DNA of 64,000 nt from CBDEGK01 sp965237855 (GCA_965237855.1 CBDEGK010000004.1:1072692-1136691); one strand, 5' to 3'. Counted from the stretch's first letter, positions 35,367 to 45,219 are shown. Notes: generated by a model not told the origin, from the sequence alone. Program-made: numbers and translations.

Positions 35367-38300
35367 TTGTCGGCGCCTCCTGTGAAAAAGAATATCACCG
35401 TGCTGGGTATGCATCGTTCGGGCACCTCACTGGTGGCCAACGCGCTAGCCAGTGCCGGTATGTACTGTGGTGAAACGCCTGAACTCATGGCCGCACGGGA
35501 GGACAATCCATTGGGTTTTTTTGAACGGATTGATGTGGTTCAGCTCAATGACGAACTTCTCGAGGCCAGTGGCGGCAACTGGTTTACGCCTGTACTTCCG
35601 GGCGAGCCATTCGCCGATTCTCTCACGGGACGCAGGGACGCCATTCTCACTACCTTGTCGGCCTCGGGGCCGTGGCTGATCAAAGATCCCAGAATGTTGC
35701 TGACCTGGCCATTCTGGTGCGACAGCCTGCAGCATACCCTGAAGATTTACGTATACCGCGAACCCGGCCCGGTTGCCCATTCTCTGCGTACCCGTAATCA
35801 ATTTCCCCTGGAATACGGTTTCGCCCTGTGGGAAAGCTATAACCGTTCTATTCTCAGGGCATTGTCGGGCAACACATTTGTGGCGATTTCCTTTGAAGAG
35901 TTGTCTCGCAACCCAGTCGCCGGCCTTGCCTCACTATTCGACCAGCTCAGTCGTTTGGGCCTTACCATCAATGCTGACGCTGCTGACGGCATTTTCGATG
36001 CGCAACAAGACCATGGCCGTGATTTACCGAGGGGCACGGAGGAACTTTTGAGCCCGTCCCAGCTGCAACTGCGCACCCTGTGTCAGCAATTGTGCTCCCA
36101 GGGAATTGTCAGCGAGACATTCTCTGTTCCAGAGATCAACGAACAACTGGTTCAGAATCTGCAAGATTTCGCCAGTGCCTTCGGCGCTCTCGCAACCGCC
36201 CGGCAGGTGGAAGAAAAGCTGGAAGTGATGACCCAGCAACACGATATGATTTACGCCCAGTACCTCTCGCTGCAAGACAGCCACAAAGCGCTGGGCAAAG
36301 CACACCGGACCAGTGGTGAAGAACTGAAGTATCTGCGCCGGGAACACGAGGAGCATGAAAACCTGCAGGCACTCCACTCGCAATTGTGTGCGCAGCACGA
36401 CGATCTGAAAACGGAACAAAAAACCTTGCTCGTACAGCTGCAGGCTCTGCAGCTCGAATTTGAACGAAGCCGTGATAAGGCGGATTACCTGTTCCACCAG
36501 TTGGACTTGAGCTACCGGAAACTGAACGACTTCATGTCTTCATTTCCAGGCCGGCTCACCAGCCTGGTCACGACCCTGTACAAGCTGGTGACCCTGCGTC
36601 CCCGGCGCAATTCAGCGCTGGATGACCTGGTGGAGGATGCCCAGCAGCATCTCGATACCTACGCCAATTCAGTGATGGCTGGTCCCGACTCGCGCATACA
36701 AATGTTATGGCGCGTCATCCGCTACCTGCTGGCCCACCCTGTCAGCAGTTGGCAGAGTTTTTCCCTGCCGCGCCTCAAGCGCGCCCTGTCAGTGTGCCTG
36801 GGCGCCGAGCAGTCTGACCTCGCGATCTGGGTCGGGCAGCGCTTTCCCTCTGCCGTCAACGCCACTGAACACCATTTGCAGCCGCAGCTGGATGAGGATC
36901 TGGATACTCTCGAGCTGGTTTTTCCAGAAGACGATAAGCCCCGGGTTTCTATCGTTGTGCCGGTCTACAATGAATATCGCATGACCCTGTACTGCCTGCG
37001 CTCGGTATTGGAGCACAGCAGCGACGTGGCCTATGAACTGATCCTGGCAGACGACTGTTCCTCCGACCCGACCGCCACCATCAAAGAACGTGTTAAAAAT
37101 ATAAAGGTCGTGCGCGGCAAGGAGAACCGTGGCTTCCTGAGCAACTGCAACGCCGCAGCAGCGGAGGCGGTGGCAGACAATATACTCTTCCTCAACAACG
37201 ATGTGGCCGTGACCCCAGGTTGGCTGAGCACCCTGCTCCACACCCTTGACGCGCACCCCGACATTGGCATTGTCGGGCCAAAGCTACTTTTTGGTGATGG
37301 GCAATTGCAGGAAGCCGGAGGCATCATCTGGGATGATGCCTCCGGCTGGAATTTTGGCCGCATGGATGATCCCGCTAAGCCTGAATACAACTATCTACGC
37401 GATACAGATTATGTTTCCGGTGCCTGCCTGTTGGTCCGCTCCACCCTCTGGCAACAGCTTGGGGGCTTCGACAACCGCTATGTACCCGCCTATTACGAGG
37501 ATACCGATATCGCCTTCGAGGCCCGCGCTGCAGGCTATCGCGTGGTCTATCAGCCAGCGGCCTCAATCTACCATTTTGAGGGCATGTCCCACGGCACCGA
37601 TCTCGCCAGTGGCATCAAACAACACCAGGTCGACAACCAGCAGAAATTCCGCGACAAGTGGGCTGCTGGATTGGCGGAGGAGCATTTCGAGAACAGCCAG
37701 CACCTGTTCCTGGCCAGGGACCGGAGTCGCCAGCGCCGCTGTGTACTGGTGATCGACCACTATGTTCCCTCCTATGACAAGGACGCTGGTTCCCGTTCAA
37801 CCTGGATGTACCTGCAGTTGTTGGTTGAGCTCGGCTACAACGTGAAGTTCCTTGGTGCCAACTTTTTCCCTCACCAACCCTATACCGAAGAGCTGCAACA
37901 AATGGGCGTAGAGGTGCTTGTGGGGGAACACTTCGCCAGGAATATAAAACGCTGGTTGCAAGACAATGCCAACTACATACATACCGTGTATGTGCACCGC
38001 CCCCACGTGGCAGAACAGTTTCTACCCATGCTGGAGCGTATGGAGCCACGGCCCAAGTTGATCTACTTCGGCCACGACCTGCACTACCTGCGCAAAGAAA
38101 GGGAGTTGGCCCTGACTGGGGATAGCAAGGTTGCGGCTGAGGGCCGCGAATGGCGCCAGCGCGAGTACGCGCTATTTCAGCGCTTTGACCAGGTCTACTA
38201 TCCCTCCCAGGTTGAGATCGACGAAATACAGGGACAACAACCGGACCTGACCGCGCGGGCAATCCCTCTCTATGCACTCGACAACCACAGCAAGGCCGAA

Positions 38301-38855
38301 ACCAAAACTGAAAACCGCAGTGGTCTTTTGTTCGTTGCAGGATTCAACCACCCACCCAATATTGATGCCATGCAGTGGTTTGTTGCTGAAGTGTTGCCCA
38401 AACTGAGGCAGTCTCAGCCGGAGGTGGTGCTGCATATAGTCGGCTCTAACGCGCCGCAGAGTATCACCTCGCTGGCGGCGGAACGGATCGTGGTGCACGG
38501 CTATGTCAGCGATGACCAACTAGAAATTCTCTACCGGGAGTGCGCTGTTGCCTGCGTGCCCCTGCGCTACGGTGCCGGTATCAAGGGCAAGGTCATCGAG
38601 GCGATACAACACGGCATTCCACTGGTGACCACCAATGTCGGGGCCGAAGGTATTCCGGAAGCAGCCTCCGTCATGCAAATTGCCGATGATGCAGACAACT
38701 TTGCCCGCGCCTGCGCCTGCGCAATCAACGGGGAAGCTGAGGTAAATCGCATGCTGGAGCGCTACCCGGCATATCTTGAAAACAATTTCAGCAAGGCCAG
38801 GGCGGCCCGTATTATTGAGCTTGATTTTGGCAAAGCCACGCTGGAAAGCGCATGA
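35367..38855 (+). CDS. Four-part fusion: sulfotransferase-like domain, coiled coil, GT2 and GT4 glycosyltransferases
   Basis: A 1162-residue protein. Residues 1-250 resemble a sulfotransferase (P-loop GMHRSGTSLVAN; FEELSRNP). Residues 270-380 are rich in Gln, Leu and Glu and read as a coiled coil. Residues about 525-790 are a GT-A domain (VSIVVPVYNEYRM, FLNNDVAVTPGWL, YYEDTDIAFEARAAG). Residues about 800-1150 are a GT-B domain (VIDHYVPSYDKDAGS, LFVAGFNHPPN, RYGAGIKGKVIEAI). This layout suggests one polypeptide that extends and caps a chain, possibly with sulfation. The start is TTG at 35367 or GTG at 35382. It overlaps the next gene by 4 bp. Confidence 0.88.
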   Translation: MSAPPVKKNITVLGMHRSGTSLVANALASAGMYCGETPELMAAREDNPLGFFERIDVVQLNDELLEASGGNWFTPVLPGEPFADSLTGRRDAILTTLSASGPWLIKDPRMLLTWPFWCDSLQHTLKIYVYREPGPVAHSLRTRNQFPLEYGFALWESYNRSILRALSGNTFVAISFEELSRNPVAGLASLFDQLSRLGLTINADAADGIFDAQQDHGRDLPRGTEELLSPSQLQLRTLCQQLCSQGIVSETFSVPEINEQLVQNLQDFASAFGALATARQVEEKLEVMTQQHDMIYAQYLSLQDSHKALGKAHRTSGEELKYLRREHEEHENLQALHSQLCAQHDDLKTEQKTLLVQLQALQLEFERSRDKADYLFHQLDLSYRKLNDFMSSFPGRLTSLVTTLYKLVTLRPRRNSALDDLVEDAQQHLDTYANSVMAGPDSRIQMLWRVIRYLLAHPVSSWQSFSLPRLKRALSVCLGAEQSDLAIWVGQRFPSAVNATEHHLQPQLDEDLDTLELVFPEDDKPRVSIVVPVYNEYRMTLYCLRSVLEHSSDVAYELILADDCSSDPTATIKERVKNIKVVRGKENRGFLSNCNAAAAEAVADNILFLNNDVAVTPGWLSTLLHTLDAHPDIGIVGPKLLFGDGQLQEAGGIIWDDASGWNFGRMDDPAKPEYNYLRDTDYVSGACLLVRSTLWQQLGGFDNRYVPAYYEDTDIAFEARAAGYRVVYQPAASIYHFEGMSHGTDLASGIKQHQVDNQQKFRDKWAAGLAEEHFENSQHLFLARDRSRQRRCVLVIDHYVPSYDKDAGSRSTWMYLQLLVELGYNVKFLGANFFPHQPYTEELQQMGVEVLVGEHFARNIKRWLQDNANYIHTVYVHRPHVAEQFLPMLERMEPRPKLIYFGHDLHYLRKERELALTGDSKVAAEGREWRQREYALFQRFDQVYYPSQVEIDEIQGQQPDLTARAIPLYALDNHSKAETKTENRSGLLFVAGFNHPPNIDAMQWFVAEVLPKLRQSQPEVVLHIVGSNAPQSITSLAAERIVVHGYVSDDQLEILYRECAVACVPLRYGAGIKGKVIEAIQHGIPLVTTNVGAEGIPEAASVMQIADDADNFARACACAINGEAEVNRMLERYPAYLENNFSKARAARIIELDFGKATLESA

Positions 38856-39706
38856 AGAAGCGGTTGCTGCAGGCCCTGGCGCCTTTTCTCAAGCAACATG
38901 CTGAACGACAAGTTATCGTACACGCGCATATGTTCAAAAATGCCGGTACCACCCTGGACTGGAGCCTGCAACGCAGTTTTGCAGAGCACCACCTGGACCA
39001 TCGCGATGATGACCGCATGCGCGAGGGTGCCAGTTACCTGGGACCCTATTTATCGGACAAGCCGGAGCTACAAGCCCTCTCCAGCCACTGGATCACCTTT
39101 CCGCTGCCGACCTTGAAGGGCATACATCTGCACCTGCTACTGATGTTTCGCGATCCCATAGAACGCGTTCGCTCGGTCTACAACTTCGAGCGACGCCAAC
39201 AGCCTGCGGAAACCCCCGGTTCAAGAAAAGCAAAGCAGCTGTGCTTCAAGGACTACGTAAAATGGCAATTGGAACCCATGCCGGGACCGGTGATAAAAAA
39301 CTTTCAGACTCGCTACTGTTCCGGCGATTACCTGGGAGAAGACATGGCACTGCTGCACGAAAAAGCGCGAGAAACTGTTGCGAGATTTCCGCTGGCAGGT
39401 GTCGTGGATCGCTATGATGAATCCATGGTCTTGTTCGAGCATACGCTGAAGACCGATTTTCCATCTCTCGATCTGTCTTACCGTGTTCAAAACAGCAGTG
39501 CACCACAGCCGATGAACTTCTCAGAACGCCGGCAACAAGTACTGGAGGAATTGGGAGACGTAGCCGATGAAGTGATTGCCGCAAACCGCTATGACATAGA
39601 ACTCTATGCAGAGGTCCTTACCCGGTTTGAGCAAAACTTTGCGGCGGTTCCCGACAGGCAGTCGAAGCTGTCTGACCTGCATCAACGCTGTGAGTCCCTC
39701 TCATGA
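38852..39706 (+). CDS. Sulfotransferase family 2-like protein
   Basis: A 284-residue carbohydrate-sulfotransferase-like protein. The 5'-phosphosulfate loop is HAHMFKNAGTTLDWSLQR and the 3'-phosphate block is LLMFRDPIERVRSVYN. The last 100 residues are helical and charged. It overlaps the giant glycosyltransferase by 4 bp and the next gene by 4 bp, so the three are one operon. It probably sulfates a sugar in the chain made by the neighbouring glycosyltransferases. Confidence 0.85.
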   Translation: MKKRLLQALAPFLKQHAERQVIVHAHMFKNAGTTLDWSLQRSFAEHHLDHRDDDRMREGASYLGPYLSDKPELQALSSHWITFPLPTLKGIHLHLLLMFRDPIERVRSVYNFERRQQPAETPGSRKAKQLCFKDYVKWQLEPMPGPVIKNFQTRYCSGDYLGEDMALLHEKARETVARFPLAGVVDRYDESMVLFEHTLKTDFPSLDLSYRVQNSSAPQPMNFSERRQQVLEELGDVADEVIAANRYDIELYAEVLTRFEQNFAAVPDRQSKLSDLHQRCESLS

Positions 39707-41217
39707 ACAGGGACTTTGTTCGCGCTGCACACTACTTCGCCGATGGCTGGGCTTTGAACATGTGGCAAGTGGCAGAGCCAAAGCGGTTTCGGGGTGATTT
39801 GCGCCAGATCCGCCTGGACGGTTTCAACGCGATAATTGTCTTGGTGCCCTGGCGCGGCTTTCAAACCGACTGCCTGGTGCCCCAGTATGACCCGTTCTAT
39901 GTCGCCCAGCTACAGCGCTTACTGAAGGCCGCAGAGAAGGAGAAACTGGAAGTCATTGTTCGCGCTTCCTACCTGCATCACAGCCTAGAGCAGAATGTGC
40001 CCAGTGCCTTTGCCATGGTAGGCAGGTTGCGAGAAGATCCAGCTACCATGAGCGCTTGGCTGGACTACCTGCGGAACCTGCACCAGGTATGCAGTCGCTA
40101 CCGATCTTTCCGTCAGGCCTTTATTTCCTGGGAGGAGTTCTGGGGCTCATTCATCAAGCTGCAGCGCTACGAGGAGAGTCGGCGAGAACGCCTTATGGAA
40201 CCGACGGGGTTCTCCAACTACCTCCAGGAGCGAGGAATCAGTGGCATAACAGCCATCCCCGAGGCTGAGGATCCCGCCTTCGAGCACTACCTGGCTTTTA
40301 TCAACCAAAGTGTGCGTCAGCTCATCGAAGCAGCGAGTGAAGTTTTTCCCGGAATATCTGCCGAGTTCCGGGTTGACCTGGACCCGGTCAATGGCCCTGA
40401 TGGCGTCACTTGGCGGGCCAATGACAACTACGCGAACTGGCCCACAACCCGCTACAGCTACTGGGCACCGTTTATGGGCGCTGAGAATGTTGGCGAACTG
40501 CTTTCCAGTGAGCGCACGCTCGAACTCCTGCGCTACATAATGGGCCTGGTCACAGAGCAGGGGGAAAACTGCGATCACATTATCGACCAGTTTAATTTTG
40601 TCGATGACACTGCCGCCTACATAAACGTACATGCGCGCATCGAGCCCGATGAAGTAAAGCAATTCCTCGAGGGAGCGGCACCGATACTGAAGAAGTTCAG
40701 CAGCGGATACGGCATCTGGGCTTACCGGGATTACAAACAAAACATCCTCTACAACCCGAAATTCCTGATGGGGCTGGCCGGTTGGCAAGTGGTATCCGGG
40801 TCTGCCCGCCCGCTGGGCCGAAACAAGCCAGGTGTCAAGTTGGGCAGCAACACCATTCTGCGCCAGACATTGCCGGCGCCCGTCTCTGGGCTACAGCGGG
40901 CCATTCCATTCACGGAATTCCAATTGGAGGTCGCGGGACTGGAGGAAAATGACCAGTTGCAGATTCGGATCAATGCGGGTCCCTGGCAAGCCATTGAAGT
41001 CGGAAATCTCGGTGGGACTGCTACCGTGCAAGTCGACTACGGTCAGGTCTGGGATGACGGTTTATTGATCGAGATTCGCAACAGCGGTGGCAGAACAACG
41101 CTCACCGGAATGGTTTTCTACCACACGGTCTTCCAGTGTGGGATTCGGGATGTATCCGGACGGGAGGGACCTTACCTGGCCGCCCTGAGGGACTTCAATC
41201 AAAAACTTGGTGCTTGA
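39703..41217 (+). CDS. Uncharacterised glycoside-hydrolase-like protein with C-terminal beta-sandwich
   Basis: A 504-residue protein without a signal peptide. Residues 1-350 look like a (beta/alpha)8 barrel: FNAIIVLVPW, VIVRASYLHH, AFISWEEFWGS with acidic residues at a strand end, and HIIDQFNFVDDTAAYIN. Residues 370-490 read as a beta-sandwich, carbohydrate-binding-like module. I infer a glycan-acting enzyme, but no family is certain. Lack of a signal suggests a cytoplasmic role or non-classical export. It overlaps the upstream sulfotransferase by 4 bp. Confidence 0.6.
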   Translation: MNRDFVRAAHYFADGWALNMWQVAEPKRFRGDLRQIRLDGFNAIIVLVPWRGFQTDCLVPQYDPFYVAQLQRLLKAAEKEKLEVIVRASYLHHSLEQNVPSAFAMVGRLREDPATMSAWLDYLRNLHQVCSRYRSFRQAFISWEEFWGSFIKLQRYEESRRERLMEPTGFSNYLQERGISGITAIPEAEDPAFEHYLAFINQSVRQLIEAASEVFPGISAEFRVDLDPVNGPDGVTWRANDNYANWPTTRYSYWAPFMGAENVGELLSSERTLELLRYIMGLVTEQGENCDHIIDQFNFVDDTAAYINVHARIEPDEVKQFLEGAAPILKKFSSGYGIWAYRDYKQNILYNPKFLMGLAGWQVVSGSARPLGRNKPGVKLGSNTILRQTLPAPVSGLQRAIPFTEFQLEVAGLEENDQLQIRINAGPWQAIEVGNLGGTATVQVDYGQVWDDGLLIEIRNSGGRTTLTGMVFYHTVFQCGIRDVSGREGPYLAALRDFNQKLGA

Positions 41218-41241
41218 GTCGGACAGCGCTCCTGAGCAACC

Positions 41242-41907
41242 CTAGAAAATCATCGGAATCTGCTTCTCAGGAAAATTTGAAGGCCCGAAGAACCAACACT
41301 CTATCGCGTAGCGATCGTGTTTCATCGTCGGCGACCAGGAGGTGCGATGCAGGTTAAAGTGATCGAAGAAGATGGCATCGCCGGGATTGAACTCGGGCGT
41401 TACCGGCGGTGTATCCGGGTATTGTTCCCGTACAAAATCGATACTGACGGTCCAGTCAAAACGAGCGCCATCGGTGCCAGTGGCAACAATTTCGTTAAAG
41501 CGCCGCGGCACCAGCTCAATTCCCGGCGTATCCAGGTCTCCGCCACAGTGACTCAGTGCGATCCAGAGATTACAGCTACGAACGTAGGCCCCCATGAACG
41601 ACCCATCCTGGTGCCAATCTGATTCGCCTGCCAGCTTGCCAACTCGACGCAACACCCATTTCCTGACGGATACACAAGGGGGCTCACCAAGATACTCCTG
41701 CAGGATGCTGTGCAGGCTCAACTCTTCGTAGAGATCGAATACCTGTTGCATGACACGCGGGGAGTCGGCGGCCCAGATGCCACCGGCCTTCACCACAAAT
41801 TGGCGCCCGGTACCAACCGGGTGGTCCTTTAAGGACTTCGGGGGGGCGTACCAGGGGGCCGTTTTTTCCGGGGTTGTGTCGCTGATACCCTTTTCCCGAC
41901 CAGCCAT
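41242..41907 (-). pseudogene. Phytanoyl-CoA dioxygenase family protein, C-terminal part (frameshifted)
   Basis: These 221 residues carry the catalytic core: WHQDGSFMG (H-x-D), the distal HFNLHRTSW and the 2OG region around RYAIECWF. The frame stays open upstream to about 42036 with convincing protein sequence (EVLVEQLSTRTLGGG, HHGSLIVRNLVAQ). There it meets the N-terminal part in another frame at a run of four C on the minus strand (G on plus) at 42037-42040. The product from the ATG at 41907 alone would lack the N-terminal third. A one-base change in the run would restore one gene of about 345 residues. Confidence 0.8.
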
Positions 41908-42036
41908 GGCCAGGTCAATACCGTCTTTCAGCGGCTGAATGTATTTCTGGGCAACGAGATTGCGGACAATAAGCGAACCATGATGCTGTATACCACCGCC
42001 GAGGGTCCTGGTGGACAGCTGCTCGACCAGGACCTC

Positions 42037-42284
42037 GGGGATACTGCCACTTCCTGTAGTTGCTCGAAAGGATCTTCAAGCGCAGGGGGCCACTCGGCTT
42101 TCGAGGCTGGCCATTCAATCCGCTTGAAAGCTTCAATGCGTAGTTCGGCAATGCGTCTTTCCAACTGGAAGTCACCTTGCTTTCGATTGAGACTGCTGAG
42201 CGCGGCAATGGCCTCAATCCAATCACCTCCGCGTTCCAGCTTATCGATCCGGTCGAGTTCTGCTTCGACATTCACACTGTTCAT
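42037..42284 (-). pseudogene. Phytanoyl-CoA dioxygenase family protein, N-terminal part (frameshifted)
   Basis: About 82 residues before the frameshift, starting at MNSVNVEAELDRIDK. The sequence is helical and charged (RRIAELRIEAFKRIEW) and reads sensibly up to EQLQEVAVSP. After that point this frame degenerates into low-quality sequence. The adjacent frame continues with EVLVEQL into the PhyH core. The two pieces are one broken gene. Confidence 0.7.
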
Positions 42285-42403
42285 GATTTACGACCTGGCC
42301 CCACTGCAGTTCAGTGTAGAATGAGACCAACGAATCATGCAATGGGAAGTTTCGAGATGAGTGCCTGTTTATGGAGTGGATCACTACGTGAGCGGAAGCC
42401 AGG

Positions 42404-43738
42404 GTGATCACTAAAACATTCCACCGGTACTATTCGACCAGGAGACTACAGTTACTGTGCCTGCTACCACTGCTGGCAGTGGCGGGGTTCTACTTCACGT
42501 ACCTGTATCAGCACGCCATCAATGTACCCCTGGCTGATGATATTTACGACATCCTGCGCCCCTTGGTAGAAGCCAGTAACACCGAAAATATAACAGTCGC
42601 CTTGCAGTCGCTGTACGAACAACACACCGACCACCGGACTATCGCCTCCAGGCTGGTCTATGGCGCAATCTACCTGGCAACTGGGGAAGTCAATTTCCGT
42701 ACCCTGAATTTTGTCGCAAATCTGGCTCTGCCCCTATTGTTACTGGCCTTATACCTGATGTCTGCAGGCTCCCCGCGCCGGCTGCTGGTGCTGCTGCCGG
42801 CAGCACTGCTATTGCTGCAACTGAGGGCCTATGGCATCACCTTCTGGGCCATGTCCTCCTTTGCCTATTTTTATGTCTTTGTGTACGGCTTCTTCTGCCT
42901 GCTGTTCCTTCACAACACGGATCGACGGCGTTTCTGCTTCGCCCTGGTTATGGCAACACTCGCCAGTTTCACCCTCGCCTCCGGGCAGTTGATCTGGCTG
43001 GTAGGGCTGGTCAGTCTGGCCCAACAGAGCTTGCTACGGCGCAGCCTGTCGCCACACTACCTGCTGTGGTGGCTGCTATCCGCAATCGCTGTTCTGCTAC
43101 TGTGGCGAGTGGAACAGGTGGCCCGCATCAGCCCGGTGATACTGCTACAAAATTTCTTTAGTGACCTCGGGCACTCTGGATTGTACACGCTGACCCTGCT
43201 GGGTAACTTCATTAGCGAGTCCAGTGTAGCCGTAGCAGCTGCTGCCGGCGGCCTGATGTTGGTCATTCTCTGCGCCTGCAGCCTTCATCGCTGGCGCGAA
43301 CCCGATCTGCGGCTGGAGTTATGTGGCTGGTTTATTGTGTTATCAGTGATAACCATGGTTCTTGGGCGGGGCTTTGCTAGCGTCGATTACGGCCTCTCCT
43401 CTCGGTATAGCTTTCCCTCAGTACTGATGATTGCCACTACCTGGATGCTGCTCGCTATGCGGTTGCGACTCGGCCACTGGTCAGCTTTGCTACCAGCCAT
43501 TTTGTTGGCACTGCTCTACTCCGGCCACTCTTTCTGGACTTACTCCCATGCCCTGCAGCCTTATATGGAAAAACGGGTGGAAGACTTTAATCGCGGCCAT
43601 TACCGGGCTTTCGGTTTCCCGATGAAAGAGAGTAACAGGATCGTAGCAGAGGCCATTGAGCTGGATATTTACTCCCCGCCTTCACGGCCCCTGCCAGCGC
43701 CGGTGGTTACCTTCGGGCAAGCTCCCTCATCGGACTAA
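42404..43738 (+). CDS. Multi-pass membrane protein of unknown function
   Basis: A 444-residue protein with about ten transmembrane helices from a GTG start, preceded by GGAAG. The first extracytoplasmic loop includes NVPLADDIYDILRPL and later HRTIASRLVYGAIY. That organisation resembles the 587-residue protein at 24834 (acidic first loop, then H-R-x-A/I). It may be a GT-C-like transferase or polymerase, but no catalytic motif is certain. It ends 2 bp before the convergent MBOAT gene. Confidence 0.7.
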   Translation: MITKTFHRYYSTRRLQLLCLLPLLAVAGFYFTYLYQHAINVPLADDIYDILRPLVEASNTENITVALQSLYEQHTDHRTIASRLVYGAIYLATGEVNFRTLNFVANLALPLLLLALYLMSAGSPRRLLVLLPAALLLLQLRAYGITFWAMSSFAYFYVFVYGFFCLLFLHNTDRRRFCFALVMATLASFTLASGQLIWLVGLVSLAQQSLLRRSLSPHYLLWWLLSAIAVLLLWRVEQVARISPVILLQNFFSDLGHSGLYTLTLLGNFISESSVAVAAAAGGLMLVILCACSLHRWREPDLRLELCGWFIVLSVITMVLGRGFASVDYGLSSRYSFPSVLMIATTWMLLAMRLRLGHWSALLPAILLALLYSGHSFWTYSHALQPYMEKRVEDFNRGHYRAFGFPMKESNRIVAEAIELDIYSPPSRPLPAPVVTFGQAPSSD

Positions 43739-43740
43739 GA

Positions 43741-45219
43741 CTAGAACTGGAAGTAGAGGAATTCGCTCGCTTTGGAAATCATCATGACCGAGAAAATGAA
43801 AATCAGCGCTTGTGTCACTAGCACCGCTTTTCCTGGTTTGAAACTATCCTTCAAATCCATGCTATTCGGCGCCAGTGCAACGACTCCAATGTAGAAAGCA
43901 ACCATGGCACTCAACGCCCAGGTTGCCCATTGGTCTTTTTGAGCAGCATTGGAAGCCAGGCTAAAGAACCAGGGTGCATCCGTACCCATCAGTTTGCTGG
44001 CGGCAACATGGAAGGTGTTGTCCCCAAGACCCAGCATGCCCATGTAGATTTTAGCCACGTCAGACCAGTTAGTGGCCCTGAAGATTACCAGCGTAAAACT
44101 GAAAAAGTGGAAGGTGATAAACCAGCCTAGCCAGGCAGGTATGCTAATGCCCGTTTTGCGCCAGAGGTGATTGACCACGATGGCGGCGCCGTTAAGTGCG
44201 CCGAAAACAACAAATGTCCAGGCTGAGCCGTGCCAGATGCCGCTGATTATCATGGCGAGGAAGCTAGCCGCCATCCCGGCTTTGAAGGTAATTTCCGGAA
44301 AAGAACGGAGAATGGTCTTGTAGACATAGGCGTTGATAAAGCGCGTTAGCGTGATGTGCCAGCGCTGCCACAGGTTGATGATGCTAGTGCCCTTGTAGGG
44401 GCTGCGAAAGTTCACCGGCAGCTCAATGTTGAACAACAACGCCAGCCCAATGGCCATGTCGGAGTAGGCAGAGAAGTCAAAATAGAGCTGAAATGTGTAA
44501 CTGTAGTGAACCAGCCACGCCTCCAGTAGATTGAGCGTCTCTGCGCCATCAAAACCATGATTCACGAGAATCTCAAACGAGTCAGCGATGACCACTTTCT
44601 TGAACAGGCCAATGCTGAGTACAAACGTGCCAAGAATAAAATTGCTAGCGCGGAAGTGCCGATTATCCGTTGCCCCAAACTGTGGCATGATTTCCCGGTG
44701 GTGGACGATCGGCCCCGCGATTAATTGAGGGAAAAATGAGACGAACAAGGCGTAGTCAACCGGGTTCCGCTCCTTGAGGCCGGTGCGGTAACAATCGACG
44801 ATGAAGGCGATTTGCTGCAGGGTGAAAAAGCTAATTCCCAGGGGGAGCGCCAAGTGTAGGTAATCAAACTCAACCCCGGGCAGAAAATTTGCGTTGAAGA
44901 TAAAGAAATCCATGTATTTGTAGTACGCCAGCAGGCAGACATTAAGGCAGACACCCAGCAGCATCAGGCGTTTCTTCGGCGGGATAATTTCCCTGGATCT
45001 GCCGTAGGACTGAATTTTCCCCGCTATGGTGTAATTTGTCACGATGGAGCCAAGCAGTAGCGGTAGATAGATTGGATTCCACCAGCCGTAGAACAGCCAC
45101 GATCCGCCCAGCAGCCACAATTTTCCGGCGCGCAAATGGCCGAGGTGATTAAGAGTGTAATAGCCAAACAGTACTAGCGGCAGAAATGCAAAGAGGAAGA
45201 TGTAGGAGTTAAAAAGCAT
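43741..45219 (-). CDS. MBOAT-family membrane O-acyltransferase (AlgI-like), copy 2
   Basis: A 492-residue paralog of the MBOAT at 15826, sharing MLFNSYIF at the start, FFPQLIAGPIVHHREI, YFDFSAYSDMAIGL, WQRWHITLTRF, the catalytic-His block SGIWHGSAWTF and EFLYFQF at the end. It is divergent from the SGNH/AlgX-like gene at 45332, exactly as copy 1 is from its own partner. It is expected to transfer acyl groups through the inner membrane to an extracytoplasmic glycan. Confidence 0.92.
   Translation of the reverse strand: MLFNSYIFLFAFLPLVLFGYYTLNHLGHLRAGKLWLLGGSWLFYGWWNPIYLPLLLGSIVTNYTIAGKIQSYGRSREIIPPKKRLMLLGVCLNVCLLAYYKYMDFFIFNANFLPGVEFDYLHLALPLGISFFTLQQIAFIVDCYRTGLKERNPVDYALFVSFFPQLIAGPIVHHREIMPQFGATDNRHFRASNFILGTFVLSIGLFKKVVIADSFEILVNHGFDGAETLNLLEAWLVHYSYTFQLYFDFSAYSDMAIGLALLFNIELPVNFRSPYKGTSIINLWQRWHITLTRFINAYVYKTILRSFPEITFKAGMAASFLAMIISGIWHGSAWTFVVFGALNGAAIVVNHLWRKTGISIPAWLGWFITFHFFSFTLVIFRATNWSDVAKIYMGMLGLGDNTFHVAASKLMGTDAPWFFSLASNAAQKDQWATWALSAMVAFYIGVVALAPNSMDLKDSFKPGKAVLVTQALIFIFSVMMISKASEFLYFQF

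Noticed and set aside
37615..38277. 220-residue minus-strand frame
   Set aside because: It lies inside the GT4 part of the large fusion protein and is Arg/Pro-rich low-complexity sequence.
40147..40788. 213-residue minus-strand frame
   Set aside because: It is antisense to the barrel-like protein at 39703, with no start signals.
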